From an uncultured Ruminococcus sp. (GTDB taxonomy: Bacteria; Bacillota; Clostridia; Lachnospirales; Lachnospiraceae): a stretch of 60,278 nucleotides of DNA. The notes beneath the pieces were generated by a model. It made no database searches. It saw nothing but the letters and a program-made list of their open reading frames with translations, and was not told the origin of the DNA. Below, piece by piece: positions 23,791 through 32,694 of this stretch (positions are counted from its first letter, which is position 1; the number at the start of each line of letters is the position of its first letter). The DNA lies in contig CAKRLG010000013.1 in NCBI GenBank assembly GCA_934359255.1, positions 1 through 60,278 on the forward strand, written 5' to 3'. The translations under genes and the position numbers were made by a program.

Positions 23791-25346
23791 AGCGAACCAT
23801 AAGAAAAGTACTGTGTCTGCTGTTGTTACTTTTACTGTTTCCCATGCAGACATGGGGAGCGGTGGTAGCAGAGCCGACAGCGCAGAGTGAAAAACTGAGA
23901 CTGGATAATGAAAACCGGTATGAGGGTATGGAAAAAGCGTACCAGGATGGTTATGAACCGGAAGTAAGTGGAGAGAGTGTGTCAGTGATTCTTCCGTTGA
24001 TGTGGAATGGGAAAAATGAAGTGGATACAATAACTGCATCGCTGGATCAGGGAGATCAGAATACAGCACCATTTATATTTCAGAATTATCAGAAGACATT
24101 CAAAAAAACAGAAGAAAAAATCAATGATACCGATCAGACGAGAGAAGTATTTCTGATAAAATTTGTGTTAAAACTGAAAAGTGACAGGAAAAATGGTGCA
24201 TATCCGGTACAGATAAAAACGACAGTGCAGTTGGAAGAACAGGAGCTTGAACAGAATTTTACAGTGTATGTACAGATCAATGATGAAAAAGTGGCGGAAA
24301 TCACACCGACAACCACGCCGATAATCACGCCAACAATCACGCCGGAACCGATGCCATCTGTTGCGAGTGGCATTTCAGAGGAGACAGACAGTAGTATTGT
24401 GCCGGAAGCAGAAATAACAGGAGGATCCGGAGGAGAGGCTGTCGTTGCAGTCAAAGGAGAAAATAAAGAGGAAAAAGCAACATCCGAACCGAAAGTGATC
24501 GTGGCAGGCTGTAAAGAAATTCCGGAACATATTTATGCGGGAGATTCTGTGAATTTGAAAGTGGTCCTCAAAAATACAAATAAAAAGAAATATGTGCAGA
24601 ATATGACCGTTACAGTAGGATGTGAAGGGGATGGGATTTCGCTTGGAAATACTGCGAATACGCAATACTATGAAAAACTTGGTGCGGGAAAAACACTGGA
24701 AGTTCCGGTAGAGATCCAGACAGATAAAAAGACAGAAGCAGGAAGATATAAACTGACGTTGGAACTGTCGTATGATAATCCGGATGCAGTAACACTTACC
24801 TCAACCGGGCAAATAGAAATAACGATTAAACAGAAAAGTGAACTTTCGATGGAGATCGGTCAGATTCCGGAAGAAGTCAATGCAGGAGACCGTTTGCAGA
24901 TACCGGTACAGCTGATGAATGTTGGAAGAGGAATGGTTTATAATGCGAGATGCACAGTGGATCTTCCTGGGCTACAGACAGATAAGAGTCTCTTCCTTGG
25001 AAACATTGAGGGAGGAACCGCTGTTTCGGGTGAACTGGACGCTTTCGCAGGTGTGGTAAACGCAGAGGAAGAGACAACAGAAAAAAGATACGGACGGACA
25101 GGTGGAAGAATTCTTCTGACTTATGAGGACGAGGATGGCAACAGCTATGAAGAAACCAGCGATATTGTACTGACGATCCAGCCATTAAAGATAGAAGAAA
25201 AAAATACAGATAAAAATGGAAAAGAAAGCAATAAGATCGGTCGCCAGTTTCTTATCGGAGTAACCGCAGTTGTCGGTTTGGGTATTGGCGGAGTAGTTCT
25301 TCCGGGCTGGATTCGAAGAAGAAAACAGGGACAGTTTTATGAATAG
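23787..25346 (+). CDS. membrane-anchored CARDB/NEW3-like (COG1361-type) surface protein, module A
   Basis: A 519-residue protein with a signal peptide (residues 1-24), an N-terminal domain (to about 170) and a Thr/Pro linker (TPTTTPIITPTITPEP, near 174). Two Ig-like domains follow (about 235-350 and 355-470), each with the pattern VNAGDRLQIPVQLMNVGRG typical of CARDB/NEW3 domains in archaeal and clostridial COG1361 proteins. A C-terminal membrane helix and Arg-rich stop-transfer end near 519. It is extracytoplasmic and anchored, so it may act as a stalk or scaffold for the transporter. The start overlaps the previous stop (ATGA). The module B homologue at 32672 has the same plan. Confidence 0.75.
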   Translation: MKRTIRKVLCLLLLLLLFPMQTWGAVVAEPTAQSEKLRLDNENRYEGMEKAYQDGYEPEVSGESVSVILPLMWNGKNEVDTITASLDQGDQNTAPFIFQNYQKTFKKTEEKINDTDQTREVFLIKFVLKLKSDRKNGAYPVQIKTTVQLEEQELEQNFTVYVQINDEKVAEITPTTTPIITPTITPEPMPSVASGISEETDSSIVPEAEITGGSGGEAVVAVKGENKEEKATSEPKVIVAGCKEIPEHIYAGDSVNLKVVLKNTNKKKYVQNMTVTVGCEGDGISLGNTANTQYYEKLGAGKTLEVPVEIQTDKKTEAGRYKLTLELSYDNPDAVTLTSTGQIEITIKQKSELSMEIGQIPEEVNAGDRLQIPVQLMNVGRGMVYNARCTVDLPGLQTDKSLFLGNIEGGTAVSGELDAFAGVVNAEEETTEKRYGRTGGRILLTYEDEDGNSYEETSDIVLTIQPLKIEEKNTDKNGKESNKIGRQFLIGVTAVVGLGIGGVVLPGWIRRRKQGQFYE

Positions 25347-26373
25347 AAAAGAAATATTCTGGTATACGGGGAAAATTGTATGGCGAAAAGATGCAATCAT
25401 AATCTGCCTGTTCTGGAGTGTGGTATTTTTTTGTCTGAACGGCCTGATTGTTTGCGGAAGACAATGGAATGAACAGAAAAAAGCTACGGTGGAAATTCAG
25501 TGTGAAATTTCTCAGGAATATCAATCACAGAGGGGAGCTCTGTGGGACATGGAAGGGATACAGACGATAACTTTGTGGGAAGAGAGCACACAGGTACTTG
25601 AGTGGAATGGATATGAGACGGAAGTTACGTTGGTGGGAACCGATCCGGAATATTTACAGAAACAATTTCCGGAGGCATACAGTCAGGGGAAAATTTCATC
25701 CATGGCATGGGCAATCGTAGATGAGAGTATGATAAAACAGCTGAAAGATACGAAAAAACATGTAATCCAGGGATATGTGCCGGAAGATCTGTTGTACCAG
25801 ACTGTGGAAATCAATGGGGAGAAAGTAAGGATATATGGAATCAACAGTCAGGAAGAAAAACAGGAAGAATCTCAGGTTTTGGTGTATATGGATATAGAAA
25901 AATACGAAGAAATAGTAATGTCGGATGCAGAAAATAGAGAAAGCGTTACAGATAGCGATACCTTGCAGGGAGAAAGCCATTCTGACTGGAAAGTATATCA
26001 CTATCGGATCCAGGTGGTAAACGAAGCTGCTGCAGAAAAAGTTGTTGATACACTGTCTCTTTCCGGAATCCCTGTGCAGAATACAGAAGATCTGGAAAAA
26101 CAGCAGGAACAGAGAGAAAAAATTACTGAAAAAATGTGGCAGTGGATCTTCGGACTTGCTGGCTCCATTTTGAGCGGAATTGTCCTGATATGGCAGCAGG
26201 GGAAACTGTGGATGGCAGAACACCATGCATTTGTCCTATATATGCAACAGATAAGCCAAAGAACATGGGATAAAATCTGGAAAAATCGGAAAGTGTTCTA
26301 TATCGTTACAGGAGGAATGGCAGGGGAAATCGTTTATTTACTGTTGTGTATGAATGGTTGGAAAGGGTATTAA
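25339..26373 (+). CDS. membrane protein with MacB/FtsX-like ectodomain, module A
   Basis: A 344-residue protein: one N-terminal membrane segment (about 20-40), an extracytoplasmic region of about 210 residues with the look of a MacB periplasmic core (VTLVGTDPEYLQKQFPEAYSQG, then INGEKVRIYGI), and a C-terminal pair of membrane segments (about 270-335). It resembles half an FtsX/MacB permease. It overlaps the surface-protein gene by eight bases, so it is the last gene of the operon. No signal beyond this architecture identifies the substrate. The module B counterpart is at 34171. Confidence 0.65.
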   Translation: MNRKEIFWYTGKIVWRKDAIIICLFWSVVFFCLNGLIVCGRQWNEQKKATVEIQCEISQEYQSQRGALWDMEGIQTITLWEESTQVLEWNGYETEVTLVGTDPEYLQKQFPEAYSQGKISSMAWAIVDESMIKQLKDTKKHVIQGYVPEDLLYQTVEINGEKVRIYGINSQEEKQEESQVLVYMDIEKYEEIVMSDAENRESVTDSDTLQGESHSDWKVYHYRIQVVNEAAAEKVVDTLSLSGIPVQNTEDLEKQQEQREKITEKMWQWIFGLAGSILSGIVLIWQQGKLWMAEHHAFVLYMQQISQRTWDKIWKNRKVFYIVTGGMAGEIVYLLLCMNGWKGY

Positions 26374-26376
26374 TAT

Positions 26377-26926
26377 TATAGTATCAAAAATCTTAAGAAA
26401 ATTGTTAAGAGTGCGGATAAAGCAGAAGCAGATTGGGTATACAATTATCCATATGCAGCATTGGAAGAAGCGCTTGCTTTGAAACGATATAAGGTATCAA
26501 ATCGCAGATATAGAAATCGGCGTATTGGAGAAATTTTGAAAGAATTACATTTGACAGAAGGACGAAATACTGGATTTGGCAAGATTCTTAGAGCACTTGA
26601 AGAAAATGGATCGCCGAAACCTGAGTTTGAAACAGATGATGATCACAGTTATTTTATCTCAAGATTATTTGTGCATGAAGCATTTTTGAGAGAGGAAAAG
26701 AAAGAGCGTGAACAAAAAGGAGCCAAAAAAAGGAGCCGAAAAGAAATGGGATATTTTACAAAGAATGAAAGAAGAGTCGACGATAACACAGGTTAAGCTT
26801 ATGGAAGAATTCAACCTTACAAGAAAACAAGTCCAGAAAATAATAAAAGATCTGCGAGAGGATGGATTAGTTGAAAGGCAAGGCTCCAATAGAAGTGGAA
26901 AATGGATTGTGAAAAAGAAAATGTGA
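26377..26926 (+). pseudogene. remnant of an AlbA_2 (Schlafen-like) ATP-binding regulator
   Basis: One frame reads YNYPYAALEEALA, then after an evident internal deletion NRRYRNRRIGEILKELHLTEGRNTG and NGSPKPEFETDD, which are C-terminal landmarks of AlbA_2 putative DNA-binding/ATPase proteins. The C-terminal winged helix (QVKLMEEFNLTRKQVQKIIKDL) continues in another frame from about 26760. The N-terminal catalytic half is absent. So it is N-truncated, internally deleted and frameshifted. It lies exactly between modules A and B. Confidence 0.7.
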
Positions 26927-26930
26927 CTTC

Positions 26931-27036
26931 CATACTCGAATCACATACCGCAGCAGAGCTGAATATCGATGATATCAAAGCAATGTGCGACGAACTGATC
27001 GAGGCACATGGGAATTATATGAGTATGTATAAATAA
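26931..27036 (+). pseudogene. duplicated 3' end of the GH4 alpha-galactosidase gene
   Basis: It encodes the last 34 codons of the GH4 protein (ILESHTAAELNIDDIKAM, ending MSMYK and a stop) and matches 17451-17556 with only a few base changes. It is preceded by unrelated pseudogene sequence, so the left junction lies at about 26930. It marks the left end of the copied segment that carries module B. Confidence 0.9.
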
Positions 27037-27061
27037 AAAGATAAAGTATGACAAAAAGGAA

Positions 27062-27098
27062 GGGTCTGTTGCACTGACATGGTGCGGCAGACCCTGTT
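27062..27098. terminator. copied terminator upstream of module B
   Basis: GGGTCTGTTGCAC (27062-27074) pairs with GTGCGGCAGACCC (27082-27094). Relative to 17581 it has two changes in the left arm, both tolerated as wobble pairs. Confidence 0.8.
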
Positions 27099-27133
27099 TG
27101 CGTCAGGCTGGAATCCAGTCTGCAAGCCATTGA

Positions 27134-28312
27134 TTACTTTTCAGAAATGATCTTTTCATGTTTTCGGGCTTCTTCTATGTTTTTATAAGTGTGAATCCTG
27201 GAGATACAATACTTCTTATCAGGATAAACTTCGATATATTCACCCAGAAGATAAAAATCATATTGTCCATCGGGACGTTCTATAAGAAAACAATTACTTT
27301 GGGTAGGGATAATTATATCATCAGTAAACATATCCGGTGGGAAATAATTGGCCTCAAAAGTAATAAAGTAAGATGTTACATATATAAAGAACGAGATACT
27401 CAGAAAAACAATTACAGCTAAAGGCGAAGTGGATTTGTTTTTGGTTTGAGTAAGTGTTTCAAAACGTCGTGCCAGAACAGAATCACAAAAGTTTATAGAA
27501 GAATCCGGGATAGATATTGGATTTTCTATTTGATAGGAAGCTGTTTTCAAAAGGCAGGACAAATATTCGGCAGTATGCGCGAGGTTATTTGCCAATGTCT
27601 GATCAATCCGCATTTCCAATATCGTATCTGTGTCATTCTTTAAAAACTTACAAAAAGGATTCCACCAGTAAATCATACAAATAATATGTAACAAAAATTT
27701 TATGTACAGGTCTTTATGAAGATAATGATTGACTTCATGTAATAAAACATAGCGCCATTCAGTTTCCGATAATTCCAAAGTGGACGGAATGAGAATGCAT
27801 GGTATTCGAATCCCCCAGATTACCGGACTCTTAAGAAACGGAAGAGCCAATAACTGGATTTTTTGCACATATTTTTTGGCAGTTTCAGACCGGATCTGAG
27901 TGAAAATCTGCATTTGTACACTGGATTCAGATAAAACAATAGCATGATTTTTCACATATTTTCGAAAAGCATAATTGCGTTTGATGTATTTGAACAACGA
28001 ATATAAGATACCACATCCCCATATGATTTCCAGAATATTCCACCAGGATACCGTATCATGAAAAAAGCGTGTACGGCGTGTTTCTCCCACGATGGTAGTC
28101 AGCAAATCTGGAAGATATACATTATGGGAGATCGGCAATAGTTCGACTGGAAATATCATACGAACGCAAATAAGAATCACGAATCCAACCAGAAGTGAAA
28201 GTCCAAGCCGAAACATGATCTTGCGATTTCGGAAAATAAGAACCAGAAAAATAATAAAAAGATTACTTACCAAAATCGCCATATTAACGGATGAAATAGA
28301 AAAATCTATCAT
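27134..28312 (-). CDS. M56 family membrane metallopeptidase (BlaR1/MecR1-like), module B
   Basis: Same length (392) and plan as the module A copy: membrane segments at the N-terminus, HEVNHYLHKD zinc motif near 192, a later membrane segment and a short extracytoplasmic tail. Differences cluster in the tail (for example DGQYDFYLLGEYIEVYPDKKYC against DGAYDFYLNGEYITTLPDKEYC) and around residues 130-165, while the peptidase core is almost unchanged. That pattern suggests the tail may be tuned to a different partner or signal. It lies 12 bases after the blaI-like stop. Confidence 0.88.
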   Translation of the reverse strand: MIDFSISSVNMAILVSNLFIIFLVLIFRNRKIMFRLGLSLLVGFVILICVRMIFPVELLPISHNVYLPDLLTTIVGETRRTRFFHDTVSWWNILEIIWGCGILYSLFKYIKRNYAFRKYVKNHAIVLSESSVQMQIFTQIRSETAKKYVQKIQLLALPFLKSPVIWGIRIPCILIPSTLELSETEWRYVLLHEVNHYLHKDLYIKFLLHIICMIYWWNPFCKFLKNDTDTILEMRIDQTLANNLAHTAEYLSCLLKTASYQIENPISIPDSSINFCDSVLARRFETLTQTKNKSTSPLAVIVFLSISFFIYVTSYFITFEANYFPPDMFTDDIIIPTQSNCFLIERPDGQYDFYLLGEYIEVYPDKKYCISRIHTYKNIEEARKHEKIISEK

Positions 28313-28324
28313 ATCATATGACCT

Positions 28325-28741
28325 CTATTCTAACTCTTTTTTGTATGCGTCCAACATTTGTTGCAATTCATCAATCGTTTCCCGAGCTTTAACAGGATCT
28401 TCTTCGATATCCAAAAGTGCAGAAACAAGAAGAGGCTTTGAGACTGTCTTCTGAAAAGCAAGATAATCAGATGTCAGTTCCTGAACTGCAAATTCTTCTG
28501 AGGTGATAGTGGGACGATAGGAACGAGACAAAACCGTACCACTATATACAATATCCGCAACCTCAATCAACTGATACTTCAGGAGCTTTCGCAGGACTGC
28601 CTGAACAGTATTAATCGTAAGATCCGGTCTGGCATCTGCTATTTCAGAAGCAATTAATGGTTTTTCATTTTCCCATAGGATATTCAGAATATCAATTTCA
28701 CGGGAAGTCAGTTTGAGAAATTTTTTTTCCTTAAATAACAA
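28325..28741 (-). CDS. BlaI/MecI family repressor, module B
   Basis: A 138-residue winged-helix repressor, about 85 percent identical by eye to the module A repressor; LTINTVQAVLRKLLKYQL is unchanged. It also starts at TTG (28741) after AGGAG. It is four residues shorter at the C-terminus. Near-identical DNA-reading residues and near-identical operators imply that each repressor can act on both modules. Confidence 0.9.
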   Translation of the reverse strand: MLFKEKKFLKLTSREIDILNILWENEKPLIASEIADARPDLTINTVQAVLRKLLKYQLIEVADIVYSGTVLSRSYRPTITSEEFAVQELTSDYLAFQKTVSKPLLVSALLDIEEDPVKARETIDELQQMLDAYKKELE

Positions 28742-28770
28742 ATAAGGTCACTCCTTTATCTTTATAATGT

Positions 28771-28807
28771 GTAAATATACTATATACCGAAAAAATGGAT
28801 GAGTCAA
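28771..28807 (-). promoter_or_regulatory. blaI-like promoter, module B, with near-palindrome
   Basis: On the minus strand, TTGACT (28807-28802) and TATAGT (28784-28779) are 17 bases apart. GTAAATATACTATATAC (28771-28787) overlaps the -10, matching the module A site except for one central base. Confidence 0.62.
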
Positions 28808-28817
28808 TTTAAAAGCA

Positions 28818-28866
28818 TTGACAAAATAATCCTGTAAAAATATAATGAGAATGTAAAAATAATACA
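28818..28866 (+). promoter_or_regulatory. strong promoter of module B effector operon with TGTA-N7-TACA operator
   Basis: TTGACA (28818-28823), 17 bases and TATAAT (28841-28846), then TGTA-N7-TACA at 28852-28866. Position and spacing are the same as in module A; similarity between the modules is lost shortly after this site. Confidence 0.75.
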
Positions 28867-28919
28867 ATATTAAAAATGAAACTATTACGAAGTATTAGAA
28901 GATAAAGGAGACTTAATCT

Positions 28920-30368
28920 ATGAAAATACACAGAAAATTATTTTACACAGGAACTGTCATACTAACCTGCCTTCTGACTGCCTGTCAGGAAACTCCGAAG
29001 GAGGATATTGTAAAGAATAAAGCGGAAAGCAATCTGGAAGATGAGGTACAGCAGAGTACGCAGGCGGATACCGAAGAAGACAGCAGTACAAAAATTTCAG
29101 AACAATACCCGGAGCAGTGGACAGAGAGCTGGGAAGATGGGGATATGGTTGTTGATGTACAGGCAGAGGTACATATTCCGGAGGCATCGGAAATTGTAAG
29201 CAAAAAAGTAATGCCGGCTGTTATGTCACAGGAACAGGCGCAGGAAATAGAAAAATACTTTTTTGGAGATGCGGATGCATATTATGCGGACAATGGTGTG
29301 ACAAAAGAGGATTTACAGGAAGAAATTATCGCTATCCGGCAGGAAATAGAAAGCCTGAAAAACGGAACAGATGATTCGGCTATTTTACAGGGGGATGGAG
29401 ATGTCAGTCAGCAGATCGAAGAGCTGCAGTCGCAGTTAAAAGAAGATGAGAAAAAATATACAGCGATGGATGAACAGAATACACAGCCGGTAGATGAGGT
29501 TGCTTTTGATTCGGATGATGCGATTGAGCTGCAGGCAGATCTTGGAAGGGATGAAACGGCAAAATTATATCTGTATAATGACGATGACCGAGGTGCAAGT
29601 ATCAATTTTGTCAATTACATTGAGGCGGAAAATGTGGTAACTGCGGACAGCACTGTGGGAAATACGCAGGGAGATAATAAGACTACAGAAAATGAAGCGG
29701 AGTTGAATCTGTCTGAGGAAGAAGCGGAGAATCAGGCGGAAACTCTTTTGGATGAATTGCAGCTGGGCCAACATCGCGTAGTAAAGATAGAAGAAAAGAC
29801 GCAATTGTTACACGGAAGTCGTGTGGGATATTATGAGATTTCCTACAGCAGAGATGTGGATGGAATGGATAACCTGTATATGGAAGCTGCTGCCGAGGTG
29901 CAGACTGACACAGGAGACAGCAGTGAGGATGATTACATGGCACATATGGAACAGGAAAATGGTCGGATCCAGGTGGATGACAGTGGAATCATCGGAGTGC
30001 AGATGGATCTGCCACCACAGGAAATAAGCACGGTAAATGAAAACGTGCAGCTGATGGATTTTGAAACTGTATGCCGGAAATTTAAAGAAAATATAGGAAA
30101 CAGAGTCTATTCTGCATCCGGTGCAACTGCTCATCTGGAGATTACAAATATTTATCTGACCAGCATGTATGTGCTGAACAAAGGAAACAGCGGAGAATAC
30201 CTTACGGTTCCTGTATGGGATTTCTGTGGATATATCTATGATGAAGAAACTCCTGAAAATGCTGTATATTCCATGAAACAGAAGGATGAAGAGAATGCAT
30301 ATAAGGTTTCTTATTTAACATTGAACGGAATTGATGGAAGTGTGATCAGCAGATATAATGGGTACTAA
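28920..30368 (+). CDS. large extracytoplasmic lipoprotein, module B
   Basis: A 482-residue lipoprotein with signal peptide and lipobox LLTAC (Cys near 22), then TPKEDIVKNKAESNLEDEV, aligned to the module A lipoprotein. The middle is very acidic and Gln/Glu-rich with a likely coiled coil (about 118-165). The end LTLNGIDGSVISRYNGY matches the module A terminus. Between these anchors similarity is low. AAAGGAG lies 11 bases before ATG 28920. The stop overlaps the next gene by 11 bases. Role inferred as a sensing or binding component. Confidence 0.75.
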   Translation: MKIHRKLFYTGTVILTCLLTACQETPKEDIVKNKAESNLEDEVQQSTQADTEEDSSTKISEQYPEQWTESWEDGDMVVDVQAEVHIPEASEIVSKKVMPAVMSQEQAQEIEKYFFGDADAYYADNGVTKEDLQEEIIAIRQEIESLKNGTDDSAILQGDGDVSQQIEELQSQLKEDEKKYTAMDEQNTQPVDEVAFDSDDAIELQADLGRDETAKLYLYNDDDRGASINFVNYIEAENVVTADSTVGNTQGDNKTTENEAELNLSEEEAENQAETLLDELQLGQHRVVKIEEKTQLLHGSRVGYYEISYSRDVDGMDNLYMEAAAEVQTDTGDSSEDDYMAHMEQENGRIQVDDSGIIGVQMDLPPQEISTVNENVQLMDFETVCRKFKENIGNRVYSASGATAHLEITNIYLTSMYVLNKGNSGEYLTVPVWDFCGYIYDEETPENAVYSMKQKDEENAYKVSYLTLNGIDGSVISRYNGY

Positions 30369-31143
30369 GAATGACAGAAATACGTCTGGTGTTTACAGAG
30401 CAGAAGCACTTCGGCTGATACAGAGCAGGAGAATATGGATACTCTGTGGGATTCTGTGGCTGTATCTGATGGTTCAGGGAACGGAGATTTATCGGGAACT
30501 TGGAGCAGACCGGGAAATCATAAGAGGATTCTGGCAGCAGACTGTGATACAGATATTACGTAAAAAGGAAACGGTGGTGTTGGTTGCATCGGTAAGTGGC
30601 ATTGCGCATGCTGCATCATGTATGGAAGATTTTCAGAGCCGATTTTATAAATTTTACCTGGCAAGAATGGATGTGGGAGCATATATCAGAGGAAAGATTT
30701 TTGGGAATTTTATCGGAGTTACCGGTATGATCCTGGCAGCAGGGATACTGGGAATTATTGGGATATATTTGTTATATTCTCCGGCAGAAACAGGAACGAT
30801 TGAGTGGAAAAAAGAACTGGAAGCATGGCAGATAATCGTAAATATGCTTTTTACATATTGTATTGGCTGTATGGTTTTAAGCAGTATGGCAATGTATTTT
30901 TCGGTGGCTGCGGAAAGTGTGTATCTTGCGTATCTGATTCCTTTTGTAGCTTTCTTTGTTATATATATTATGAATCAGAGATTTTTGAAAGAAATCTATT
31001 ATTTGAATCCATATCACTGGTTTCTTATAGAAGATTACCTGAGTCATGAAAAGCTACAAATGTGGGGAATGCTGTTCCTGATGTGTCTTGGATGGAACGG
31101 GCTGTTTGCTGATCAGGTTGTGCGGAGATTAAATGGTGAATAA
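30358..31143 (+). CDS. ABC-2-like permease subunit 1, module B
   Basis: A 261-residue protein with about six membrane segments, equivalent by position and profile to the module A gene at 20833. The start ATG lies within the end of the lipoprotein gene, and its own stop lies within permease 2, so the operon is tightly coupled. Sequence divergence from module A is high outside a short FQSRFYKFYLAR-type loop. Confidence 0.7.
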   Translation: MGTKNDRNTSGVYRAEALRLIQSRRIWILCGILWLYLMVQGTEIYRELGADREIIRGFWQQTVIQILRKKETVVLVASVSGIAHAASCMEDFQSRFYKFYLARMDVGAYIRGKIFGNFIGVTGMILAAGILGIIGIYLLYSPAETGTIEWKKELEAWQIIVNMLFTYCIGCMVLSSMAMYFSVAAESVYLAYLIPFVAFFVIYIMNQRFLKEIYYLNPYHWFLIEDYLSHEKLQMWGMLFLMCLGWNGLFADQVVRRLNGE

Positions 31144-32035
31144 TATAAGAAAAATATGGATGGTAGTGGTATTTAACTTCAGACGCTGGCGATATGACAG
31201 AAAGATCTGGCTGGCGTTTATTCTGAATTTTATTATGTGCTACTTCCTGACAGAAAAGATTTTGCAGTTTTCAGAAAAAGAAAATACAATTATGCAGATA
31301 TTCGAACCGTTTATCTGGGGGTTTGATGATCTGGAAGCTATTTTTTTTATGACATTGTTGCTGTTGTTATATTTTGCAGACATTCCTTATCTGGGAAATG
31401 AGGTGCCATTTTATCTTTGCAGGATGACGAGAAAAATCTGGCTGGCAGGACAGGTGGTATATATTGTCTGTGCAACGGCAATTTATACAGTAGCGATACT
31501 GCTATCAACGATTCTGATCTGTGGACAGAGGTGTTATGTAGGAAATATGTGGAGTGAGACGGCGGTAAAGCTGGCGTTTACAAGTGCAGGAAAAAAGTTG
31601 TCACTGGCAGCGTCAGAAAAGACACTGGAACTGACGCGACCATATGCCTGTATGACAACCATCTTTTTTCTGTTATTCGCGTATGCGCTTGTGATGGTGT
31701 TATTGATTTTCTGGTTCAGGATTCTGTGGAATGAGCTTGCAGGTATGATAGCCGGCGTGATTTTTAACGGTATTTCGTTCATTTTTTCGCCGGGAGTTTT
31801 ACAGAAATTGCTGGGGATCAGTGAACGGAAAAGTTATCTGGCTAATGTGGCAGCCGGATGGATATCTCCGTTAAGTCATGCGACATATCATCTGCATAAT
31901 TTTGGGTACGACAGGCTTCCATCACTGAGAGCCAGTGGAATCTATGATATGATTCTTGTGATGGTGTTGATATTGCTTAATTTATATAGCATCCGAACAT
32001 ATCATTTTGTATTTGACGGGACGGGAGAACGATGA
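31133..32035 (+). CDS. ABC-2-like permease subunit 2, module B
   Basis: A 300-residue polytopic protein. FEPFIWGFDD, TRKIWLAGQ and WISPLSHATYHLHNFGYDRLPSL align with the module A subunit, keeping the Trp-Ile-Ser-Pro and His-Asn-Phe-Gly-Tyr landmarks. It overlaps permease 1 by 11 bases and the ATPase by four (ATGA). Loops between helices are strongly diverged, as expected if the transported molecule differs. Confidence 0.75.
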   Translation: MVNNIRKIWMVVVFNFRRWRYDRKIWLAFILNFIMCYFLTEKILQFSEKENTIMQIFEPFIWGFDDLEAIFFMTLLLLLYFADIPYLGNEVPFYLCRMTRKIWLAGQVVYIVCATAIYTVAILLSTILICGQRCYVGNMWSETAVKLAFTSAGKKLSLAASEKTLELTRPYACMTTIFFLLFAYALVMVLLIFWFRILWNELAGMIAGVIFNGISFIFSPGVLQKLLGISERKSYLANVAAGWISPLSHATYHLHNFGYDRLPSLRASGIYDMILVMVLILLNLYSIRTYHFVFDGTGER

Positions 32036-32694
32036 GAGAAGCAGCAATTCAGATAGAACAGGTAAGTAAAAGCTTTCAGGGAAGGAAAGTGCTGAAAAAC
32101 ATCAGCTGTGAACTGAACTGGGGGCAGGTATATGGAATCGTAGGAAATAACGGAAGTGGAAAAACAGTACTGATGAAATGTATCTGTGGACTGTTACCCT
32201 ATGATGAGGGAAGTATTCGGGTCGCCGGAAAAAAGATTGGAAAAGATGTTGATTTTCCGGAAGATATGGGGATGATTATCGAATCGCCTGGATTTTTGCC
32301 GGGAATGACAGGAATAAAGAATCTGAAGATCCTGGCGGCAGTAAATCACAGAATTCAGGAGGCACAGATCAGGGAAACCATGCGTGTTGTCGGGCTTGAC
32401 CCGAATCTGAAACAACCGGTGGGAAAGTATTCCCTTGGAATGAGGCAGAGACTTGGAATTGCACAGGCAATTATGGAGAAACCTGAAATATTGATTCTGG
32501 ATGAACCAATGAATGGTTTGGATAAACATGGAGTGAAGGAGATCCGGGAGGTACTGCTTCAGATGAAAGAGGAGAACAGGGTGATTCTGCTGTCCAGCCA
32601 TAATCCGAAAGATATCGATTATCTTTGTGATGTGGTTTTTGAGATGGATGATGGATATTTACAGGAGACGAATGATGCGAAAGAGGATAAATAA
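32032..32694 (+). CDS. ABC transporter ATPase, module B
   Basis: A 220-residue ATPase with Walker A GNNGSGKT, signature YSLGMRQRLG, Walker B ILILDEPMNGLD and switch His LLSSHNP. It is the best-conserved effector protein between the modules. Here no Walker-A-less partner follows: the next gene is the surface protein, whose start lies inside the ATPase stop region. Confidence 0.92.
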   Translation: MREAAIQIEQVSKSFQGRKVLKNISCELNWGQVYGIVGNNGSGKTVLMKCICGLLPYDEGSIRVAGKKIGKDVDFPEDMGMIIESPGFLPGMTGIKNLKILAAVNHRIQEAQIRETMRVVGLDPNLKQPVGKYSLGMRQRLGIAQAIMEKPEILILDEPMNGLDKHGVKEIREVLLQMKEENRVILLSSHNPKDIDYLCDVVFEMDDGYLQETNDAKEDK

